DNA of 64,000 nucleotides from Chaetomium olivaceum (GCA_039881045.1 JAYWVB010000062.1:102545-166544), one strand, 5' to 3'. Positions 47,134 to 58,297 are shown, counted from the first letter of the stretch. A program made the numbers and translations. Notes: a model not told the origin generated them from the letters alone.

Positions 47134-48074
47134 TTAGGTAGTTATCCTTGCAATACCACTTCTAACAGCAAAAACAGCGTCCCAGCGCCTGCGAAACGAA
47201 TACAGCACCCCAAACACCAGACACCCCAACGCCCAGATCGACAAGACCACCAGAACCAGCAGCGCCGTCCACGCGACCGCCCCGGTGATACTGTCGCTTC
47301 TCCACGCCTGGGAGCTCCCGCTGGTTGTACATCAACCCGACCGCCACATGCTTGTACGCGGCCTGCAGAGCGCGCTGAAGGTCCTCAGACTCGGCAAAGC
47401 GCAGGTAGGGACGACCTTGCCTGGCAGTCGAGTCGAAGGGCATCTGACCGACCGTGAAGATAGGGGCGCGCCATGCCGGGTCTGTCCGGCGGAAGGTCTC
47501 TTCGGTTTCAACGTATCTGTAATCGATAGGGTCAGTGGTGAGCCACGGTAAGACGGCCTGTACGGACGGGAAGGCGGACCGCCTCACGGCCATCCGGCCA
47601 TGATGTCGTAACCCGCGTGGCCCCTGACGCCGGGAAGGATCATGGCGGGCACGGCCAAGGTCAAGCGGGGCAGGTACCAGGTCCGATTCAGTGGTGGGGT
47701 CCTCGCGCTGTAAGTCCTGGAATGTGCCGGCGGGTCCGTTTATTCTGGGTGCCGGATCGCCCGCCGCTGAGACACACTGGACGCCGATGGCCACCATCCC
47801 ACCGGCACCGTGGTGAAGGGTCCGGTGAAGGGTTCCGGCGCGTTGGGGTTGACCTGGGAGTACATCAGACACTCCCCTGGAGCTCAACGATAGTGTTTCG
47901 GGCGCCGGGAAGCGGCCCTTGCCAGAGGGCGAAGTCAAGCACTTCCTCCGCATTCAGGCCGCCAGGGTCCGCTCCGTAGATCCATGTGCTCATGTCCATC
48001 ACGTTGTATATTCCGGAACTGATGCCGATCTCGGTAACTGCCTCGGAATGTTCAAGCGGGCCTGCTCGCGTCAA
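47134..48074 (-). pseudogene. C-terminal part of a broken fungal membrane-protein gene
   Basis: Coherent peptide segments appear in changing minus-strand frames: VTEIGISSGIYNVMDMSTWI, LWQGPLPGARNTIVELQG, YSQVNPNAPEPFTGPFTTVP, AIGVQCVSAA, LTLAVPAMILPG, DYRYVETEETF, FTVGQMPF, AAYKHVAVGLMYNQRELPG and the membrane helix TALLVLVVLSIWALGCLVFG near the stop at 47134. They resemble one large ascomycete membrane-protein family of unknown function. At least four frame changes are needed. The segment starts abruptly at 48074 next to AT-rich DNA and has no start codon or N-terminus of its own. I infer interruption by the adjacent insert. Confidence 0.5.
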
Positions 48075-48600
48075 GATAGATAAGTCGTGATATTTATTAG
48101 TTAATAAAGGATATTTATCAAAATGTGGTAGGATTATAGTATTTAAACTACCTTAGTTATATCGCTGACTCTAAACCCAACTGTAGACTTTTTGTTTCTT
48201 TTGGATATGTAGCCTATACCCTAAAAATAATTTTGAACTTTTAAATAATAAAGCTCTGTCGTTTTCATTTAGTTTTGTTTAAAATCGCCATATTTGTAAC
48301 AGGCCACACGTTGGCGTTGAAGTGATGCACAAGGCGAGGCGGGAATGGACTAGATTGCTTCGAATGAAGAGAGAAAGAGAGAAAGAGCTAAGCTACAGGA
48401 AGAAAGAGACAGCTTTATCGTGTTGCTGAAACGGGGCATGGAAGGTTCTAGCATAGTCCATCCAAGTGGGACTCGAACCCACCAGGTTCTGGCATCGCCG
48501 AACCTACCCACGGGCCCAGCCCGTCACAATATTCTGTATCTATCATTACATATTTAATGTAGTTATAGGATCAATAAATAAACTATCATCTACATAACCT
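48075..48600. mobile_element. AT-rich insert, probably a decayed repeat or transposon fragment
   Basis: Composition changes sharply to AT-rich at 48075-48300 and again at 48535-48600, unlike the GC-rich surroundings. It contains a GAGAAA simple repeat (48366-48390) and a tRNA-like segment. No element terminal repeats or open frame are seen, so the class is unknown. Repeat-induced point mutation would produce such composition; this is inference. Confidence 0.45.
48460..48526 (-). other. tRNA-like structured element with intact T-arm/B box
   Basis: On the minus strand GTGGG-TTCGAGT-CCCAC (48482-48466) is a perfect T-arm and contains the RNA polymerase III B-box consensus GGTTCGAGTCC. Upstream are two more hairpins: AGGTTCGGCGATGCCAGAACCT (folds on itself) and ACGGGC-TGG-GCCCGT. 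No acceptor stem can be formed, so this is not a functional tRNA. A tRNA-derived SINE head or tRNA relic is the likely explanation. Confidence 0.5.
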
Positions 48601-48979
48601 TAAGTGTACATTGGCGAGCTCGAGATTATACGTCTTCATCGGCCGCGCCCAGCTTCCGGCGACAGTCTCGAGGTTCGTCCCAACCATGAACTCGCCGCCC
48701 CGATGGCGTCGTGGCGGTGAATGAGACGCATAGCGAAGCGCTTCTGCATTCCATGGCGCTTGAGGAGCTCGGCGAGTTTGTTGAGATGTCGGCCTGGAGC
48801 GTCTGGCTGATCCAGGTCTCGGGAAGGTTCTTCCAGCTGTACTCACCGGTGCTGAGAAACATGATTATGCGTAAGGTTGCTTGCATGATTAGAGACCTCT
48901 GGAGAAGAGGATGCCCTTTATCTATATACCTACAGAGAACAGCTACAGGGATCCTTTTTCTTCCGACCTCTACACCCAT
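48601..48979 (-). pseudogene. Possible N-terminal part of the same broken membrane-protein gene
   Basis: Minus-strand segments STGEYSWKNLPETWISQTLQ, ADISTNSPSSSSAMECRSAS and, in a second frame, FMVGTNLETVAGSWARPMKT look like extracellular-domain coding sequence. The orientation and order fit an N-terminal continuation of the fragment at 48074-47134, with the AT-rich block between them. The frame changes once near 48680. That both pieces belong to one gene is inference. Confidence 0.35.
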
Positions 48980-49527
48980 TTCAGCACACAGTCACAAGAT
49001 AGGCCTTGATGCCTCGTGCCTACGGTACTCCCCCTTCTTTACCTCAGAGAGAGGAGCTTTTATTAAATGTGGCTCCTACTAACTGTGAACCACCAAACGA
49101 TGCCGGCGATGGGGACCAGAAGGTGCCGCCCAGATATACCGTCCTGGTCCAAATCTACCGTCCTAGCCTAGATAAACTGTCCCGACTTATCTGTGTAGCG
49201 GGTTACTTGAACGACGATTTTACAGGCCTGATGAGTGTACTCCAAGTCCCTTCTACCTTCTTGTTTAATATCTCTACTTCGGATTCAGTTTCTAGTTAGA
49301 AGTCCCTATTCCCTAATAGTTATTCTTAAGAGTTCGATGTACGGTGCCAAGGTTTCATTCACGCCCGGATGTTCGGTTCTTTCCCTAGATTCACGTGATA
49401 CAGCTGCTTATTCTTTACCTGGCCACTCGCAGCTCCTTGGCTCAGCCCAAGCTCAGCGGGTTTAATCAGGCAACGATGAGACCACGGACCGTCCGTCACC
49501 ACGACTTACCCGCTGGCCGCAGATATC
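48980..49527. other. Intergenic, AT-richer 5' flank of the NLR gene
   Basis: Short frames only. Composition and texture suggest old repeat-derived DNA; no element boundaries are recognised. Confidence 0.4.
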
Positions 49528-52500
49528 ATGGTGTCGGAGGAGCTGCAGAAGGCGAAGGTGTATCGCCTGCGGGGAATCCCTTTGCACCTGGACCGACAGG
49601 GTGTGGTCGACCTCGTATGCAGCTCTCTGCCTGACATTAGCCGCAATGAGATCACCATCGCTTCGCTCGCGTTAAGCTGCGGGTTTTGGTCCTCCAACAG
49701 CAAAACAGCCACTCTGACATTCACCACCCTTCCTTCCATCGTGAAAACGGCGGCGACGCAGCATACATGGCGCCTCTCTACCCCCGGCCTGCCAGAACCG
49801 CTCGTCTTGGATGACGACTTTGGCGGACTCACTCCTCTCAACGACGTCGATCCCGAGGAATACGACCAAGAGTAACACTCCTTGTTTGCTTGGCCTTCCA
49901 AGCCTAGTGCTAACCCAATGGCTAGCTGTATCGTTATCTCGGGCCTCGCAAGTCATCCCATGGGCTCCTGGCAACCCCGTGGGCGAGACAAGTCGTTTAT
50001 GTGGATCCGCGACGCTCTACCGGGTCTCGTGCGCGGGACTCGATTTCTTTTGTACGGCTATGATACCGCTCTCGCCGGCAGCAAGTCGTTTCAGAGGATC
50101 GAGGATCTCTCCATCAGCCTCATCAATTCGCTCAAGGCCGGGGGGTGGGCCTCCCCTGGCGCGAAATCCCTCATCTTCATGGTCCACAGTCTCGGCGGTA
50201 TCGTCTTGAAGCAGGCGTTCGTCATGCTAGCCGGGAGCGGTGCGTCGGAAGTTTCCATACTCGCGAAGACGAAAGGGGCTGTCTTTTTCGGTGTGCCAAG
50301 CGACGGCATGCCTGTATCTGATATCAAAGCGATGCTCGGCGACCAGCCTAACAAGGACGCCCTCGTCAACGATATTTCACTGGATTCGTATTTCTTGTCC
50401 CAGCTTGAGCGCCAGGTCTCTGGACTCTCGTACGTCCGGCATATGCGCCTGTTTTGGTGCTACGAAACGCAGACAACACCCACTGTCGAGGTGAGCACAT
50501 TTTCGATGCCTCGGAAAAGGTGATGCAGCTCCTGACCAGCAGTAGCAAGTGAACGAACGATACCAACGGTCGGGTAAAGAGGTCATCCTAGTCTCAAAGC
50601 ACTCGGCAACGGGTGGTCGGTGTGAGACCGACCCGGTATCTACCATCCAGATCGACGCGAACCATTCCGAGATGGTGAAATTCTCCCCTGGCGATCAACT
50701 GATCACCATCATCGCCACTAAGCTTCGAGAAATCCCAAAAGATGAATTGCTAGTGACGCCCCAAGAGGGATGGGCAGAGAGAGCAGAACCAGACTGGCTC
50801 ACATTGTCCCGTCCTACTGTTCAGCAGTCAGCGACGGAGGTGATGGGCGAGTTTCCGGATCCGTGGGAGGATCCGGAATTTTGGGATAGGGATTGTAGGT
50901 TTAGTTCCAGGCCTTATTATTATCCTGTGGGAATCACTGACCGGGAATGGGATTAGCCATCATACAAGCACTCCGCCCTCCGGAACGTGACAGTAGATGG
51001 GCACAAATCGACCAACGTGCTGGCTACTCATTTGAGTGGGTGTTTAGTAAGCCTTCGATTGGACTCACAAACTGGTTGCAGCAGGGAAATGGGCTGTTCT
51101 GGATACGGGGCCGGCCAGCATCTGGCAAGTCTACCATGATGAAGTTTTTGTATGACGATCTTCGGACTTGGCAGTTGAGCAAGAACTGGCGGACCGATGT
51201 TCGACCTGTGCGCGCTGCCTTCTTCTTCCACCACCGAGGAGACGCGTCCCAGAAGTCCTTCGAGGGCCTTATCCGAAGCATTATTAGCCAGCTCCTCGAG
51301 GACGAACAAGACGTGTTTGTGCCCCTTCTGCCGTTGTTTCAGGAGCCCTACCGGCAGCTACTACACAAACACGACCTGGGAAGCCTCCGGAAAGACCTGA
51401 TCCGCTTCATAGAGGAATGTGGTGTCAAACTGGATCACCGGGCACACACAGCCATCGCGGCCATTTGGGAATGCCAGTATCCCCGCCGAAAGCTTCGGGA
51501 GATGGTCAAGAAGCCATTGAAACTGGCGCCAAGCTTCCGTTCCAAATGGATATTAGTTGAGCAGGCTGTCCTTTCCCGGAAAAGTCTGATCATCAACCCA
51601 CCAAAGCTAGATAAGCTAAGACCGGATGTCCCGGAACCAACGCCAGAGCGCCAGCTTCGAGACATAAAACCGCCCATCTACCGCCCGGAATGGGACGACG
51701 TCACCACGAGTCGTTTCCTCTCTCTGGTTCTCGAGTGGAGAGAAGCGATTGACCTACGTGCCAAGCTGACTTCGCTTGTCGCCCTGGAGTATCCCGATCC
51801 GGAGAGTTCTTCTAGGAAGCGGCTCGCGCCCATGATCGATGACATAGTCCAGCGTCAACAACGACGCGAGTTCTATCAGCCCTACGTTGAATCGGAAACG
51901 TGGTCAAAGTCCAAACTCGACAAAGCCCTCAAGCTGGTAATAGACCAAAAGCAGCTGCCGCTCGACCTGTTCCTTTTCCTGGACGCCCTGGATGAGTACG
52001 ACGGCCCGACAGAATTCATTGCCGACTTTCTAACCGATCTCGTCAAGGAGAATAAAAACTCGCACACCCGTATCCGGATTCTCTTCTCCAGCCGCCCTTG
52101 GAACGTTTTTGTCAAGGCGTTTGAATCCTGTCCGGGTTTCGATATTCACGATCATACCCACAACGACATCCGCCAGGTCTGCGCCCAAATCATGCAGGAG
52201 GATGCGCCAGAGGCATTGGGCCGTCAGGAAACCATACGGCTCATCCCGAACGTTGTTCAGAGGGCTCGAGGTGTATTTTTGTGGGTCAAGCTCGTCATGC
52301 ACGACCTCTGCCGGCATGCCGCGGACTGCATCGCAGCCGGGATGGATTCTCGTGATCTCCGGAAACAGCTCCTTCGCACGCTAGAAACGCTACCAGACAA
52401 CTTGGTCGACTACTATGCTGCCATCATTGACAGGATCTCGCCGGACTCGAGGTGGGAGACGTACTGTCTTCTAGAGACCGTCTGTAGATCATATGAGCCG

Positions 52501-53804
52501 ACATATCTCCACCAGCTGCCCTCCATCTTAGCATGTGCGCCTCTGAGCTGTTACGAGCAGCTCCAGGAAACCAGCGCAAGCCTCAAACAAATATCGATAA
52601 CAGGAGTCGAAGACCGGCTGCGCGATGTTTCGGGCGGACTCGTCGAGGCCATCGATGTCCAGTGGGCACGGACGCGTGCCCGCCAGCTCCAGCTTTTGCA
52701 CCAGACGATGCTGGAGTTTGTCGAGCAGCCTCAGTTCAAAAACATTGCCCTCGGGCCCCTGTCGTACATTACGGTGGAGAACGGACACACCTTTCTGGCC
52801 AAATACCAGCTATGTTGTCACGAATTCCAGGTGAATCGCACGACCCTACGTCACGCATATCAGTCCGAAAAACGACTGGAGTGGGCCTCTACGACGTGCT
52901 CCGAGGTGGCACATTTACAATTCCTGGCTACCTCTTGGAGCGTGGCCTCTCGTCCGATAAAACCCGGGGGGGCTCGAGGCTGCAAGTGTCGCCGGTTGGC
53001 GTCGCCGTCGCCGGCATGCTCCATCTCACTATCAAACAAGCCCTAGACGAGGACGAGGAAGCCATCGCAAAAGCATCCGAGTCGGAATCGTTCTTATCAC
53101 TCGTTTTATGGTCTCTTGATAAGGACCTATGCCAAGTCGAGGACGCTGTGGCCATGATTCGGTTCTTGTCAGCACACGGTTGCAAGCTAGAGCGAGATAT
53201 TTCGGGGCTGAGTAAGATGATCACCCGAAACCGGGACGACACGTCGTTCGAAAGGCCGTTTGACGCCCATGAGTCGGAGGAGCTAATTAAGGTCGCGCTG
53301 GACGGTTGTACCCACGTGGAACTCCACCTACCTACTTTTCCTTATGGCGACATATACGGGAAGCCTCTACATTTTTGCCACCTTGCATCCACTGTGAAAT
53401 ACCTCCTTGACAGGGGGGCGGACCCCAACTCGTTGACGTCCAACGGCAAGACGCCGCTTGATGTCGTAGTAGAGTCATCAAACACCCTCGAAAACCGCAC
53501 AAGCGGAGTCGAGGAGCGGCATGATATGTGCCGCGCGCTGACCCAAGCCGGGGGCAAGCTCCACAAATGCAATATCATTCAGTGGGAAACTCTGATGGTC
53601 AGATTTCGGATTGCTTCGCTCGAAAAGATACCATTTCCGGGTTCCGATGCAGTGCCTAGCCAGGGTCTCACGCCACCCGTGGATGACGACTGGGAATCAA
53701 ACGAACCGTCATCATCTGCCTCTATTCCAAATTCGACTGGTGCCGAGGTCGGGGGCGAGCCGAGATACATGTCCTGGTGGAAACGGCTGACAAAATTTGG
53801 TTAG
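49528..53804 (+). CDS. NLR/STAND protein: SesB-like hydrolase, NACHT, ankyrin
   Basis: Predicted fungal NOD-like receptor of about 1,389 residues. Exon 1 is 49528-49871, exon 2 is 49926-50490, exon 3 is 50546-53804, with canonical introns. The N-terminal alpha/beta hydrolase (SesB-like) starts CIVISGLASHPMGSW and has nucleophile elbow VHSLGG. NACHT follows: Walker A GRPASGKST near 51105-51131, Walker B FLFLDALDEYDG near 51970, sensor ILFSSRPW. After helical segments comes an ankyrin-like repeat, VKYLLDRGADPNSLTSNGKT. Two single-base shifts occur: near 50943-50945, where a stop overlaps a downstream ATG, and the A run 52868-52872. One base added at each joins everything. Alternatively the gene could be two genes, split at 50947. 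Related proteins control heterokaryon incompatibility or non-self responses; a specific role here is unknown. Confidence 0.83.
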
Positions 53805-54104
53805 CCAGACAATAGGTACTTTTAGCAGACACAATAGTCCCGCTGGTCTGGGTCTCTGGCTCAACGAACGACCACACTCGCGACAGCATGTGGCACGGCC
53901 GGCAATGGATTCGGCACCACGGAAGGAGGGTTTGATATGTTTCTGCCATCATGATATTTACAGGTTACATTTGTCATCACCACCGGCAACTCCCGTTCAC
54001 CGAAGCCGTCTTCAGTCACAACAACATGAGGACCGAAGAAAGACCCACAAGCCCGCGAACCACCCTCAAATATCCAACCGTCAAATACCCATTCCCTAAA
54101 CACT
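53805..54104. other. Intergenic between convergent genes
   Basis: 3' flanks of the NLR and CE15 genes; nothing else is recognised. Confidence 0.5.
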
Positions 54105-55295
54105 CTACGACAGGGTCGGCGCGCTGGCGGCCCACGGTGCCCAGCTGGCGAGGTCGGCCGTGACGTCGCTGCGCTCGACGGCGCCCGGGGCGGTGCCGCT
54201 GTTGAGCAGGAAGTAGTTGATGTAGCTGGTGAGCTCGGCGTTCTGGTTGCTGGGGAACTGGCAGTGGTTGTGCCCGCCGACGAGCGAGAAGCCCATGTTG
54301 TTGGGCACGCCGTAGGCCTTGTAGATGACGCGGCCGGCCTTCATGCAGCCCGTCGTCGACACGGGGCCGAGCCAGTCGATGTTGTTCTCGAACGCGATCA
54401 GCCCGCGCGGCACGATCATGGCCGCCAGGAAATGGTGGTCTTGCGGGACCGTGGGAATCGACCGGACGTGGGGGTCGAAGTTCTTGGAGAACCACGGGTT
54501 CTCGCCCACGATCTGCTGCGCCGTCTGGATGTTGGCACCGCTCGACTTCTGCTGGTCGCTGATGCGCCAGCACGCCGCGCCACCGGCGCCGGACTCCTGG
54601 GGGATGGTAAGGGCAATACGGTCGACGAAGGCGCCAGTGATGAAAGCGCCCTTGCCGTTACGCGAGCAGCCCGTCACGCCGAGGCGCTTGGTGTCGATAC
54701 CCGACGACGCGCCGACCAACTCCAGGCCGTCAATGAGCCGGTCCACACCCCAAGCCCACGCCGTGAGCGAGCCGGCCGAGTGGCCGCTGCCGAAGAGGTC
54801 GTAGAACTTGCCGCGGCCACGCGAGCCGCCGCCCGACTGCGCGCCGAACTCGTCGTTGTTGAACGTGATGCTGGCCACGGTATTGGGGATCGGGATCGAC
54901 GCGCCGCCGATGCCGATGATGGCCGGGAAGGGGCCGCTGCCGGATGGCTTCCTGATCGATGCCGTGAAGGAGATGCTCTTGCTGCCGACTGTCACCTTGA
55001 CGGTGATGCCTGTGCCGCTCATGGACGCCTCAACCTTGTCCGGCGCGGGCGGGTACTCGCCGAGCTCGTACTGCTGCATGATCTTGCTGATCTCGGCCCG
55101 GCGGCACTCGAAGTCGGCCTTGGTCGTGATCTTGGTGCCTGCCGCGTTCGTGAACGGGTCGGGAAGCTTGGCCGAGTTGACCGTCGGGTAGCTGTCCTTG
55201 ACCGCGCATTCCTGGCGCTCGAAGATCTCGCTCGCGGGCGCAGCCACGGCGAACGCCGCGCCGGCCACCAAGAGGGCTGAAGCCAAGTGAACCAT
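54105..55295 (-). CDS. Secreted CE15 4-O-methyl-glucuronoyl methylesterase
   Basis: Glucuronoyl esterase that cleaves the ester bond between lignin alcohols and the 4-O-methyl-glucuronic acid of xylan. Single intact exon, 396 residues. Signal peptide MVHLASALLVAGAAFAVAAP, mature start near CAVKDSYPTVNSAKLPDPF. Family landmarks are the serine nucleophile motif GCSRNGKGAF, IPQESGAGGAACWRISD, DHHFLAAMIVPRGLIAFEN and the catalytic-His segment GGHNHCQFP. There is no CBM1 domain. Six cysteines suit the three disulfides common in fungal CE15. It would work directly with the GH115 in this window, which acts on the same uronic acid. Confidence 0.96.
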   Translation of the reverse strand: MVHLASALLVAGAAFAVAAPASEIFERQECAVKDSYPTVNSAKLPDPFTNAAGTKITTKADFECRRAEISKIMQQYELGEYPPAPDKVEASMSGTGITVKVTVGSKSISFTASIRKPSGSGPFPAIIGIGGASIPIPNTVASITFNNDEFGAQSGGGSRGRGKFYDLFGSGHSAGSLTAWAWGVDRLIDGLELVGASSGIDTKRLGVTGCSRNGKGAFITGAFVDRIALTIPQESGAGGAACWRISDQQKSSGANIQTAQQIVGENPWFSKNFDPHVRSIPTVPQDHHFLAAMIVPRGLIAFENNIDWLGPVSTTGCMKAGRVIYKAYGVPNNMGFSLVGGHNHCQFPSNQNAELTSYINYFLLNSGTAPGAVERSDVTADLASWAPWAASAPTLS

Positions 55296-57053
55296 TTTGG
55301 GTATGGGAAGTTAGGTATGTTCTTGAGCGCACAGAGTTATGGAGGCTGCGGGACGAGATATCTCCTGCCGCTGATGTCGATCTTCCGCCCTGGCTTTATA
55401 GGAGCGGCGCCGTCTTGAGCGGGGAGGCAATCCGGCCCCGTACCCTGACGCTTGTGATATTGTCCCCCGCGTGGCCATCTTCCGACCGATATTAACCATG
55501 GCTGGACATGATATTGGGCCCTCAACAACAGCCAGCGTCCTGGTTTCCCTTAAACCGCCTCCCGGACGGGAGGGGCGCCGTGAGGGTGCCTTGCAGCCTC
55601 TGGATATTTGCGGCCAGTGGAACATTCCCCACATTCCTCACCTCCGTACCACATCCCCTGGCCAGGAATGGGAACAGTGCCCTAGACCGGGTAGGTTTGT
55701 TTGGTTCCTAGCCACGCTGGGCAATGAGAGCGTGTGGTGTCAAACCATGTGGTGGCGGCTCAAAAGGTAGCAGCCGAACTACCACCCTTGGCACTTTGGA
55801 TGATCGTCGCTCTGAGCTCATGCTCGAGCCCGTGCGATTCCAGGGCAAGATTGGGGGCAGATTCGGGTAATATGGCTATTTGCCCTTTTCTGTCCACGCA
55901 TCGCTGATCCAGCACCGCCCCTATTTTTTCGGCTCCTACTTCGAGCTCCGATTGGTACGGCCGACTGGAGATGGCCGAATGCAGTCACGGCTGCCCCGGT
56001 CCGGACGGCGGAGCCATGAGCTTAGGATATGTTCTATCATTCTTCTTTGGTGGTTCCTTCGTTTCTCTTGCATTTCGACTTCGCCATAGGTGGAAAAACT
56101 TGCCGGGCTAGGGTATTGCTCTGCAGCCTTAATCTGATAATGTCAAAACAACATTTGGATTCATGTGGAAATCCTCAACTCCATCGTCCGAACCGTATTC
56201 TCATGACGCAGTACTGCCCGGCCACGGCGCCCAGACACAAGTACCGGCTGGCCAACTACGTCGTTGGAGGACAAACTGACCACCAGAATAACGCTGTCTA
56301 CTGTCGTACCTCATCATCGCCCGCGGAGAAAACTGACGGAGGTTCACGATCGACACATCGATGCCAAGCACATGTAAAGTCCGAGGTGACATCGAGACTA
56401 CGGCAAAATGGCGTGAACCATGGTCGGAGAGCTTGACTGCCAGACCAACAGTCCGGGGCGCTTGATATGCCGGCAGCTTGCATATGTCCCGGACAGCGTC
56501 CTGTGCGGAGGAAACACTGGTCCCTGTATGTACCCCGTGCTTGGCGTTTGGGAGGTGGATGGCGTTGGCACTGCTAGATTTAATATCTTGCTTTGTGATC
56601 GTCTAGCGGAAGTACGAGGACGTAAAATCCCTCCTTACCCGCCGCCTCTTCCAAGAACCCAGATCACCCGCCCAGTTTGTGGCGGGCCGGGGACCGGGAC
56701 TGTGGTTGTGAATATAACCGTCAATATCAACACAGCTCGATCATCGTCCACCGGTGTCTATCTAGATTGATATGCGGGGGGTGTGCGGATGGCCATAGGG
56801 TCAAGGCACCTTCGGTATGCATGCGGCAGGGTCTCACAACCTACCTAGACTAAGGTGTTAACCGTAAGGTGGAAAAACTAGGACAGGTTTCCCCGCCACT
56901 ATTATACTACTATTTTCCCTACCTACACTTGTCTTCCGACATCCGGCCAAGCCCTGCAACGTGCAACCTGCATCGTCCTCCCAAATATACTACCACTCGC
57001 CCAGATTCTCACCTGCAGAAAACCGCCGCCGAAGTTCCCATCAACACTGAAAT
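55296..57053. other. Intergenic, divergent promoter region of CE15 and AA9
   Basis: Apart from the TATA element, no coding content is recognised. Short frames only. Confidence 0.5.
55394..55402 (-). promoter_or_regulatory. TATA box of the CE15 gene
   Basis: The minus strand reads CCTATAAAG about 100 nt upstream of the ATG at 55295, matching the spacing seen for the GH62 gene. Confidence 0.5.
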
Positions 57054-58297
57054 ATGGTTCTCCAGATCTTGGCAAGCTTGGCCCTTCTTTCGGGGCCAGC
57101 TCTGGCCCACGGGGGCCTAGCCAACTACACCGTAGGCGAGACATGGTACAGAGGGTACGTACGATCGCGCCGTTTTAGTCAATAAACATCGGAGAAAAAG
57201 AAATCCGTCATCACCAACCATCAGCCCTTCCCGAGCAAGCCAACGAATCCAAGCCCCTTCCTTCTCCCACTCCAAGCAGTCCAAAACCCACCACTCATCC
57301 CCCTTCCCGACACCGCTCCATGCCACACGCCATCCCCAGCAAAAAAAAAACCAGCAAACAAACAAGCAAATAAGCAAGAACCAAGCATCCACTAACACTT
57401 CCCCCCACCCGGGGGGGTCCCACCTCACAGCTACGACCCGTCAACCCCCGCGTCCGACCAGCTCGACCAGCCGTGGATGATCCAGCGGCAGTGGGCGTCC
57501 ATCGACCCCATCTTTGCCGTGACCGACCCCCACCTGGCCTGCAACAACCCGGGCGCCCCGCCGCCCGCCTCCATCCTGCTGCGCGCGGGCGACACCATCA
57601 CGGCGGTCTACTGGTATTGGCTGCACCCGGTGGGGCCGATGACCGTGTGGATGGCTAGGTGTACTAATGGGGAGGGTGGTGGGGAGGAGGAGAAGGAGGT
57701 GGATTGTGGGGAGGTGGATGTGAACAAGGTGGGGTGGTTCAAGATTTGGGAGGGGGGGTTGCTGGAGGGGCCGAATCTGGCGGAGGGATTGTGGTATCAG
57801 AAGGAGTTCCAACGGTGGGACGGCAGTCCGGGGTTGTGGCCGGTGACGATTCCGAAGGGGTTGAAGAGTGGGCGGTATATGATCCGGCATGAGATCTTGT
57901 CCATTCATGTCGAGTTGAAGCCGCAGTTTTATCCGGAGTGTGCGCATCTGAATATCACGGGGGGCGGCGACTTGGTGGTGCCGGAGGAGGTGTTGGTGCG
58001 GTTTCCGGGAGTTTACAAGGAGGATGGTGAGTGCTTACCTTGGAGTATTACTTGGGGAGTGGCAGGAAAGTCGGTGCTGACAGGGCTAGATCCGTCAATT
58101 TTTATTGACATCTACTCGGAAGAGAACGCCAATAGAACGGTAAGCCCGATCTAGTGTGATGTGTAGGTTGAACTAACAACGTGTAGGATTATATCATCCC
58201 GGGAGGGCCGATATGGGAGGGGTGAGTCCTCAGTGAAGGTACTCTTGGCATTCAGGGGCTAACAACAAACAGGCTCAACACTGTGGACGACGAGTAA
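57054..58297 (+). CDS. Secreted AA9 lytic polysaccharide monooxygenase
   Basis: Copper enzyme that oxidatively cleaves cellulose or related glucans. Five exons: 57054-57154, 57431-58026, 58084-58139, 58187-58221 and 58273-58297; the sum is exactly 271 codons (270 residues). Signal peptide MVLQILASLALLSGPALA, cut just before His, so the mature protein starts HGGLANYTV and His1 forms the histidine brace. The second copper His is in YWLHPVGPMTVW; the axial Tyr and its Gln partner are in KPQFYPECAHLNITGGG. The acceptor of intron 1 (276 nt, unusually long here) gives WYRG-YDPSTPASDQL. The C-terminus is assembled from three short exons (NANRT-DYIIPGGPIWEG-LNTVDDE). There is no CBM1. Regioselectivity (C1 or C4) cannot be judged. 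Confidence 0.93.

Noticed and set aside
49528..50956. Separate stand-alone hydrolase gene ending just before the NACHT frame
   Set aside because: The stop overlaps the next ATG with a one-base offset, as at the other single-base indels in this window, and the SesB-NACHT order is a known single-protein architecture. Kept as an alternative in the feature text.
54264..55280. 338-codon plus-strand open frame
   Set aside because: Antisense shadow of the CE15 gene, with no domain.
10153..58297. Secondary-metabolite gene cluster (MFS, NmrA-like, PTH11 present)
   Set aside because: No polyketide synthase, NRPS, terpene cyclase or pathway-specific zinc-cluster regulator is present in the window.
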